Assembly (NCBI GenBank): GCA_950295325.1
Contig: OX485808.1
Span: forward strand, 21,102,527-21,166,526
From: Polytrichum commune
Taxonomy: Eukaryota; Streptophyta; Polytrichopsida; Polytrichales; Polytrichaceae
DNA length: 64,000 bases
Direction: 5' to 3'
Of this stretch, positions 57,866-64,000 are shown piece by piece. How positions within the stretch are numbered: the first letter of the stretch is position 1; every line of letters starts with the position of its first letter. Position numbers and translations under genes: made by a program. The notes below the pieces were generated by a model. That model made no database searches, was not told where the DNA came from, and worked only from the letters and a program-made list of their open reading frames with translations.

Positions 57866-60555
57866 TTCTTCCAAGGTTGTAGTAAGGTTGTAGTGCGGCC
57901 GCATTCTTCAAGACAAATGAGTGTGCCCAATCCCTCAAATTTGCTGGCATATGCCTGTCATGACCCTCTCCTTCTGGCATTTCATCGTACATCTTCGGAT
58001 CCTCACGGTCATCCCACACTCGTGTCTTTGTGCTCTTCGACTCTTTTATATACTTTGTACAAAATCCCAGCGATTCTTCAAAGGAATACCTTTCAGCCAT
58101 GCTTCCTTCCGGCCTTGCCTTATTTCGTATAAAATTCTTCAATGTCTTCATGTACCTTTCTATAGGGTACATCCATCTGGTGTGCACAGGACCACAAAGA
58201 TCCAACTCGATCCTCCACTAGGTGATACATCAAATGTGTCATTACGTTGAACAAAGAGGGGGGGAACTCTTTCTCAAGGATACACAATGTCATTGCAGCC
58301 TCCTCTCTTAAGTCCTTCATAGTGGTTGGGTCCAAGGTTTTGGCACATATTCGTTGAAAAACGCGACTCAAACGAATTATTGCTAGCCTTGGTCCTTTGG
58401 GTAGTATAGTGCGAACACATAAAGGGAGGACCTATTGCATGAGAATGTGATAATCATGGGCTTTTAAGCCCTTCAATTTTTGAGTCTCAGGATGTATCCG
58501 TTTCTTCAAAGAACTTGAGTATGAACTAGGGACCTTCAAATTTTGTATTATACCCACAAATGTCAATCGATCCTCTGGGGACATCACATAGGGTGCAAGA
58601 GGTAAATCAAGGTCTCTGTTTCCATTGGGAATTGGCCATAAATTTGAACGTATGTTCATACCTTCCATGTCTTTCCTTACAGCCACCGTATCTTCGTCAC
58701 CAAACATAATGTTCATTAAGTGCTCAATGAGATTTTTCTCGCAGTGCATTACGTCCAAAGTGTGGTGAATGAGAAGGTCCTATAAAACCAACATAAACGA
58801 TAAGATTCTGAGCATGGTGTTGCATATGTTACTTACTTACATCATCTATCCTTTAAAGTAACTTTGGACTGCAGCTAGTTTGAATATAAATAAACATTGG
58901 AGATTATACTCAACATTTGACTACAAGTAAGTGGAAAATGTCTTCATAGACTAAGAATGGGTTTATTTGACTAGTGCTTGCATCAAAAATTGATCATACT
59001 TAAAGGAAAAAGTTGAAGACCAACTAACCTGCCAATAAGGGAGTTTCCATAGAGCACACACTCTCTTCATTCCGTGCTTGTGTACAGGGTCTCTCTTAGC
59101 TCCAGCTTTTCCCCCTTTTCTAATCCATTCATCCCGTTTTGTGGCATTTTTTAAAATCTCATCTGTAAGGAGAGCTCGTGGTTTTGTTCTTCTTTCCACC
59201 TTGCCATCAAACCAACTTTTCTTTTTTCGATAAGGATGTGAGCGAGCAAGTATGCGTCTATGGCCTGTATAGGTCATTTTCCGCATAGGTTTGGAGTACC
59301 TTGCAATCGTGTTTGGCCCACAATTTGGACAAGCCTTATAACCCTTGGTTACACACCCTGAAACAAGCCCGAGAGTTGGGAAATCATGTATGGTCCACAT
59401 CAAAATAGCACGTAGCAAGAAGCGTTGGTTACCATTAATTGTGGCTACATCATATGCCCACACTCCTTGCCATAGCATGAGAAATTCTTCGAGAAGAAAT
59501 AAACATCAAAATTTTCATCCTTCACTGCTTCTTTCCCGGGAATGATAAGAGTCAACATGACAAAAAATATTTTTGTCACAAGCCACGGAGGCAAATTATA
59601 GTTTAGAAGTACCACTGGCCATGGAGAATATTTCATATTAAAATCGTCAGATGGGTTCATCCTATCTATTGCTAGACCCAATCTTATGTTACGCGTCTCT
59701 GCAGCAAATTGAGGCCACATATGGTCAATATGCTTCTAAGCCTTCGAATCTGCTACCGAGCGCACCAAAGAATCATTTGATTCTTCTCTTTCCGTAGGCA
59801 CTGCATCCTTTGCTCGATTCTGTGCATGATGTTGCATAAGTCCAGATATGGTTTTGCAACGATACATCCTCTTGAGTCTTGGGATCAGAGGGAAGTGGTG
59901 AAGGATTTTTTGTGGTACTGTGGACGATCCATCCACATATCGGCCACAATCGCACTTTGGGCATTTTTCAAGATCCTTATTCTCCCCTCGATATAATATG
60001 CATCCCTTTTCACATGCATGTAATGGAATCATATGTCAACCCCAGTTTCTTTAAGAATTTTTTGGCTTCATATTTTGACTTGGGCAACAAGTTGCCTGGC
60101 TCCAGTATATCCTCTGCAAGGAGAGTTAATAACTCATCTACATGGTTGTTTGTAGAGCCGTGCACTGTGCAAGTATTAAGAATATGCAACATTGTATGTA
60201 AGAGCTTGACTCTACTCCCTGGATATAGAGGAGTGTTTGCCCACTCAAGCAACTCATCCAAATTGGGGTCCACCACTGGTGAGTCGCAATCTAGTACATG
60301 ATCTTCCTCGTCATTTTCCACCTCCTCAGGGACATCTTGTCATGAGTTGTTTGCATGGACTTCGTCATACCGAATAAATGCCTCGTGACACATGCGATGC
60401 AACTCAGTGTCAGGTTCTATGTCAGGTTCGGTGTCATGTAATGAACTCGTGTAAGGTGCTTGAATTCGATTGCCTCGACGAACCAATGTGTGAGGATCAC
60501 AACCAGGTACTTGGTAGGGATCCCAACCCAATGGTGCTAACTTGGGATCTGGCCC
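57866..60555 (-). pseudogene. CACTA (En/Spm-like) tnp2 transposase core, disrupted
   Basis: Starts after an acceptor (TTGGCAG, exon from 60555) with GPDPKLAPLGWDPY. The tnp2 family regions follow in order: LLPKSKYEAKKFLKKLGLTY; HACEKGCILYRGENKDLEKC with CPKC; RLGLAIDRMNP and a PPWL segment; WTIHDFPTLGLVSGCVTKGY with a C-P-N-C pair. A phase-compatible intron (59028-58780) leads to TLDVMHCEKNLIEHLMNI and a long C-terminal part including LCGPVHTRWMYPIERYMKTL, a DUF4218-like region. Lesions seen: TGA at 60342-60340, a one-base insertion near 60025, TAG in place of a Trp codon at about 59736, a frameshift near 59470, TAG at 58434-58432, and a frameshift near 58205. The core cannot make active transposase. 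Confidence 0.88.
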
Positions 60556-60752
60556 CTGCCAATTATTGAAATCTCATGAATCATGTGTAAATGTCACAAT
60601 TAAACCAAAGCAAAACATTTATTTACAAAAATAGGTTCAATCGAGGATAGCAAAAATAGGTTCAATCAAGGATAGCAAAATTGTTCTGCGTGTATTGTGA
60701 CCTACCTACCCACCCACTTCTGATCTATTGGTCCAATGTTGACCTCAATTTC

Positions 60753-61334
60753 TCAAAAATTTACAAGATAGTATGCAAATAACTCTTCTCTTGCTTTGAT
60801 AGGCTTCATTGACCTAGTCATTACATATCCCCATTCTTTTTTGTTCCAAGGTCTAGGATCCACATCGTGATACTCCCAAAGAACATTCTCGATTTCCTCA
60901 CGCCTGTTAGCAGAGCTATTGATATAGCCTGCAACATTCCCTTTCTCCACATCCCCATCAATGTAAAATTCATTTTCAGCCTTCAATGCATAGCATTTAA
61001 CTCTTGGAAAAAAACCTTGCATTTTGTTGTATTGGTTAACCGTGTAGTAAGGCCCTGTACATGGAATTAGTTCTTCTTCTGGTCCCAAATTTTGAAGTGT
61101 GAACAAACCCCAACCCATGTATGGAAATGTGGAAACTCTAATTTCCCATCGACGGTTCCACCATGTGAAAGGGGTCATCCGTGGGATTGGTAAATTAGGC
61201 CATTGGCCATAGTCCCTCCCCATATCAAATGTGACCAATTGCATTATGGCCTTAGGTACATAAGGAGTTGTAGCTTCTTGCTTGGGAGGTTCTGGCAGGA
61301 AAGCCTTCAATGCCAAACTCATTTGTTTTTTCAC
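60753..61334 (-). CDS. SET-domain exon inside the CACTA transposon
   Basis: Open from an acceptor (GTGTAG before 61334) to TGA at 60753, giving 193 codons (first ATG at 61322). Features of a SET domain appear in order: a G-x-G motif in MGWGLFTLQNLGPEEELIPC, a middle strand YALKAENEFYIDGD, the cofactor-site motif in a diverged form (GNVAGYINSSANRREEIEN, with NSS in place of the usual N-H-S), and the terminal Tyr motif REELFAYYLVNF. SET domains transfer methyl groups to protein lysines; activity here is unproven because the N-H-S motif is altered. Spliced to the exon at 62622-62440 in phase 0, it would give a 254-aa protein with a Cys-cluster N-terminus. No stop or frameshift was found. Confidence 0.75.
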   Translation of the reverse strand: MKKQMSLALKAFLPEPPKQEATTPYVPKAIMQLVTFDMGRDYGQWPNLPIPRMTPFTWWNRRWEIRVSTFPYMGWGLFTLQNLGPEEELIPCTGPYYTVNQYNKMQGFFPRVKCYALKAENEFYIDGDVEKGNVAGYINSSANRREEIENVLWEYHDVDPRPWNKKEWGYVMTRSMKPIKAREELFAYYLVNF

Positions 61335-61361
61335 CTACACACGATGTTTATTCTACAACAT

Positions 61362-62334
61362 TGTCGCAACCCTTGCTAGCCCCCTTAGCAATCTTGCCAA
61401 TTTTCCTTTCTAGCAAAGGTTACGAGCACTAACCCTTCGCATACCGCCATGCTAATGGTTAGCTCCTCCTACCCCGGACCATATAGTTCATAGGAGGGAA
61501 CCAACCCTCCTACTTTGCATTCGGGACTCACCCCTTAATCGGTAACCCGTTTCTTCGATGTGGACTTCCATTCATGGAAGTCCAATCCTATGTTGATCAT
61601 CACATTGCCGGAGCAACACTACAACAACCCGAACCATACTAGGCAACTATGGCCTCACATTGGGCCAATGCCCATGGAGGCTGTGCCGTTCGGCCTCGGG
61701 TGGGTGAGGCCACACCACCTCACCCATATAAGCCTCTAGGACTCTACGCGGGGCCCCTACCCCACCGTCAAGAAACCTCTTGTCTCTCCACCAAGAGTTG
61801 GGGCCAAGTAGACATTTTCCCTTAGCCGCTGGGCCAAGAAGCCCCCAGCAGCTTCAGACCATCATAACTTCCTTGTATGATGTCTGATTCCACCAACCAA
61901 CCACTCCATCCTCATCAACGCTTCACGTAGATGCCGATGGACTCCTCACTTGCCCCATTCGGACAAGTCTTGGGGAAGTTATGCCTGTTTGAACCTTGGC
62001 AGTCCCGGGAATCACTCCCAGGCACTGCTGTACCAGGGCGCTGTCCCGGGACAGCGCCCCACTCAAATTGCCATAACTCCTAGCTCACACCTCCGATTGA
62101 GGTGTTCTTGAGCATTCTAGAATCACCACGCCATGAGCTACGCATAGCTTTTGGCCTTACCCTTGTGCCTCCTAGTCTCCATGGGTGGGAGGCGTTCCCA
62201 ACGCCCGGGGCCCTCGCCCACACTAGGATCACTTGGGCCCTCTCACCAACGGCACCACAAGTCCCGGGTGTCACTCCGGGGTCCCCCTTGTGCCCATGGT
62301 GTTTCGGGCACTCCTCATAGAGAGGTGCGCGACA
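61362..62334. mobile_element. Solo LTR with 5-bp target duplication
   Basis: Begins TGTCGCAACCC and ends GTGCGCGACA, so the termini are TG...CA with a perfect 6-bp inverted repeat (TGTCGC/GCGACA). It is flanked by AACAT on both sides (61357-61361 and 62335-62339). It is 973 bp, richer in GC than its neighbours, with no coding sequence and no second LTR. This is what remains after recombination between the LTRs of a retrotransposon. It lies in the intron between the Cys-cluster exon and the SET exon and would otherwise leave an intron of about 130 bp. Confidence 0.9.
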
Positions 62335-62439
62335 AACATAGATAAAAACAAAACCATCAACCTCTGATTTCCATGTTATTCACAAGATGTTGCACCGAGT
62401 AGGATGCATTGAACATGTAATTATGATAGGAGAATTTAC

Positions 62440-62622
62440 TAGGATTGATTGCGTGAAGAATGTGTCACGCCTGTATTTTCGTAAATGTACCCATATTGTG
62501 CTTCGATTGAGCACTCGGGAGCCATGGCATTTGTTGCATGGACAACGGTATTCGTGCAACTTTAGACGATCCGCTTGCAATTCTTCTCTGGCCCAAAGCG
62601 CCTCCTCAGTTGGACCGTCCAT
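62440..62622 (-). CDS. Transposase-associated (CPC-x2-C) N-terminal exon of the CACTA gene
   Basis: From ATG 62622 there are 61 codons, ending at a GTAAAT donor (62439). After a charged stretch (EEALWAREELQADRLKLHEY) comes the Cys/His cluster RCPCNKCHGSRVLNRSTIWV followed by HLRKY. This is the motif of the transposase-associated domain normally found at the N-terminus of plant CACTA transposases, probably zinc- and DNA-binding. The exon ends in phase 0. Both the SET exon (61334) and the tnp2 exon (60555) begin in phase 0 after acceptors, so either splice would keep the frame. Confidence 0.75.
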
Positions 62623-62802
62623 TGCCAAATCTGCATAGACATGATTTAGTAATAAATACAAAGAAAATGCTCTCCCATACCTGATAGTGTCTTTCCAAAG
62701 CAAGAAGTTGCACTTAAATATATCACATAGCCTGAGAACCTCTAAATGGCTTATAAATATGGTTTAGGGTACTACATAGTCAATTATTTAGTCTTGACAT
62801 TT

Positions 62803-62903
62803 AAATATAGACTACAGTGAGTCAAAAGGCACATGGTTCAGCACATAGGGTATAAATATAGACTACAATGAGTCAAAAGGCACATGGTTCACTACATAGG
62901 GTT
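62803..62903. repeat. 50-bp tandem duplication upstream of the CACTA gene
   Basis: TAAATATAGACTACAGTGAG followed by TCAAAAGGCACATGGTTC is repeated back to back with three or four changes. It is a candidate subterminal repeat of the transposon. A clear CACTA terminus was not found on either side. Confidence 0.85.
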
Positions 62904-62998
62904 TTCTAATTTAAACCCATATAACAACCCTCCCGCGCGTTTTGGAGTTTCAGTATGTCGGGCTTAGTCTAAGTTCCTCCACCATCCCGATTGGTGCT

Positions 62999-63099
62999 AT
63001 GGCAAAAGGTGACGACTATGAGCGTGTAAGGAGGCAAAATATAGCTAAGAACAACGCGTTCCTGGCATCACTGAATCTTCCGACGTTGCAGAAGCCGCG
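62999..63099 (+). CDS. First exon of an unrecognised plus-strand gene
   Basis: ATG at 62999 opens 33 codons (MAKGDDYERVRRQNIAKNNA, then FLASLNLPTLQKP) up to a good donor, CG|GTGCGT, at 63100. The Y-E-x-V-R-x2-N-I-x2-N pattern with a following L-x-S-L is a recurrent N-terminal motif in plant proteins of unknown function, several of them linked to transposons. That statement is from memory. The next exon was not identified with certainty. The frame at 63796 is a candidate. The gene runs away from the CACTA gene, with about 375 bp between their starts. Confidence 0.4.
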
Positions 63100-63795
63100 G
63101 TGCGTCTAATCTCTCTGGAGGTTCATGCACTTACCCTCAGTTTAAACCCTTGGTCACTTGCGCGGTGGAAGAGCGCAACCAAGGCAGGCCAGATCCTCTT
63201 GCTTTCCTCTTTTGTTTGTCTGTGCATTGCTTGTCTGTGTTTTGTCTTGCTTTCCTCCTTTGCTTGTTTGTGCTTTGTGCCGAAACCCTGAAGCCACCTT
63301 GTGCCGAAACCCTCAACCCTTGTGCCGAAACCCAAAGTAGATTGAAGACCTAAACCCTAAACCAACATCCTCCAAGACTGCACCTACAACCCTCAAGCAC
63401 CCCTCAAGCAACCTCAAGACTGCTCCATCCTCAACATTCCTGGAAGAGTACACCATGTGGAAAACCATGTGGAAACCTTGTGCCGCAAGGGTTTAAGGAA
63501 GTGTAAACCCTTTTGTTTACCCGCCCTCCTTCCCTTTTCCCCCCAAGTCCATGTTCATCCATCATTATGTTCCTCAGTTACTAAGTCATTACTAAGTCAT
63601 CATTAGTCCAAAACCCTTGAAACCTTTGTCTTGCTTTGTGCTTTGTCTTTGCTTTGTGCCGTTGCTTCTCTTTGCTTCTCTTTGCTTTCCGCCTTTGCTC
63701 GATTTGCCGAAACCCTTGTGCCGCTAGGGTTTAGGGAATCATTGCATGGGGTCCAAAACCCTTGGCTTGCACATGACAAAGTAGATTGATTTGGA
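63100..63795. other. Pyrimidine-rich stretch with repeated GCCGAAACCC phrases
   Basis: Probably an intron or 5' leader. GCCGAAACCC occurs at about 63279, 63303, 63324 and 63707. The run TTGTCTTGCTTTC or TTTGTCTTTGCTTTGTGCCG occurs in two blocks, about 63190-63280 and 63625-63720. A short CCTAAACCCTAAACC segment at about 63348-63362 resembles the plant telomere unit but is only two units long. Confidence 0.5.
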
Positions 63796-64000
63796 ATGGG
63801 GCATCCAATGGATGTGAATGGAATTATTAGAACATTGGCTAACATGTCTGATTTTGACCAACAAAATGTGTTCTTTGCATTGAGTAGGTTTCCTTCTATT
63901 CATCAGCCCATTCTTGATAAAGCAACCTCAGAACTTGTAAAGACATTCCAATTACAAGGAACCTTACCTGGATCAGAGGGTGTGTTGGAAGGAGTTTCCA
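63796..64000 (+). CDS. Partial unrecognised coding sequence, runs off the window
   Basis: From ATG 63796 the frame is open to the window end: 68 codons, with no stop. It begins MGHPMDVNGIIRTLANMSDF and continues with DQQNVFFALSRFPSIHQPIL and GTLPGSEGVLEGVS. Codon use looks protein-coding, with balanced charged residues and no low complexity. I recognise no domain. It may be exon 2 of the gene that starts at 62999, or a separate gene, or a gag-like start of a retroelement. Confidence 0.45.
   Translation, partial: MGHPMDVNGIIRTLANMSDFDQQNVFFALSRFPSIHQPILDKATSELVKTFQLQGTLPGSEGVLEGVS

Noticed and set aside
52900-62950. Exact CACTA...TAGTG termini and 3-bp target duplication of the transposon
   Set aside because: Several CACTA and TAGTG pentamers occur by chance. 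None could be paired with an inverted terminus and a 3-bp duplication, so element boundaries are left open.
63348-63362. Interstitial telomere repeat
   Set aside because: Only two CCCTAAA units, within a region generally rich in AAACCC phrases. Too short to call.

Overview
This window looks like nuclear DNA of a land plant. It carries a chloroplast-type parvulin/rhodanese gene split by GT-AG introns, a second multi-exon membrane-transporter gene, a Ty1-copia remnant, LINE remnants, and a large CACTA/En-Spm-like transposon with tnp2, DUF4218 and DUF4216 regions. Gene density is low, the intergenic DNA is AT-rich, and small inverted-repeat elements are abundant. The lineage cannot be fixed from the sequence. 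A non-flowering plant (moss, lycophyte, fern) is possible, but that is only an impression.

Layout. 1-26 kb: no convincing gene. It holds two related non-coding, retroelement-like blocks (about 2.6-4.4 and 5.9-7.6 kb, the second with a 37-bp minisatellite), a TIR DNA transposon with an exact 8-bp target duplication (10614-11467), several MITE or foldback palindromes, local duplications and a LINE 3' fragment (26.4-27.0 kb, minus). 28.4-34.3 kb, minus: an apparently intact 8-exon gene for a ThrE-type (DUF1212) threonine/serine exporter-like membrane protein, reconstructed at 490 aa, with one GC-AG intron. 34.4-39.5 kb: repeats, MITE fragments and a GC-rich inverted-repeat module. 39.5-44.7 kb, minus: an apparently intact 8-exon gene for a plastid rhodanese-like/PpiC protein (STR12-like, about 325 aa). 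Its second intron holds five decayed tandem copies of the start of exon 3. Introns of both host genes carry members of one roughly 372-bp MITE family.

45-52.7 kb: a LINE remnant, a second member of the 8-bp-TSD transposon family (47280-48877), a degenerate tandem array and a copia pseudogene. 52.7-62.9 kb: a CACTA-like transposon region. A plus-strand gene with a zinc-finger-like motif and no recognised function (53.8-56.4 kb) converges on a minus-strand transposase gene (56.8-62.6 kb). The tnp2 core is broken by stops and frameshifts. The transposase-associated CPC-x2-C exon, a SET-domain exon and the DUF4216 exon are open. The SET exon lies between the transposase-associated exon and the tnp2 exons, in a phase that allows the first exon to splice to either one. 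A 973-bp solo LTR with a perfect 5-bp target duplication sits in the intron before it. The last kilobase contains the start of another plus-strand gene that runs off the window.

All exon boundaries were assigned by eye from splice consensus, phase and protein continuity. No search or alignment was run.
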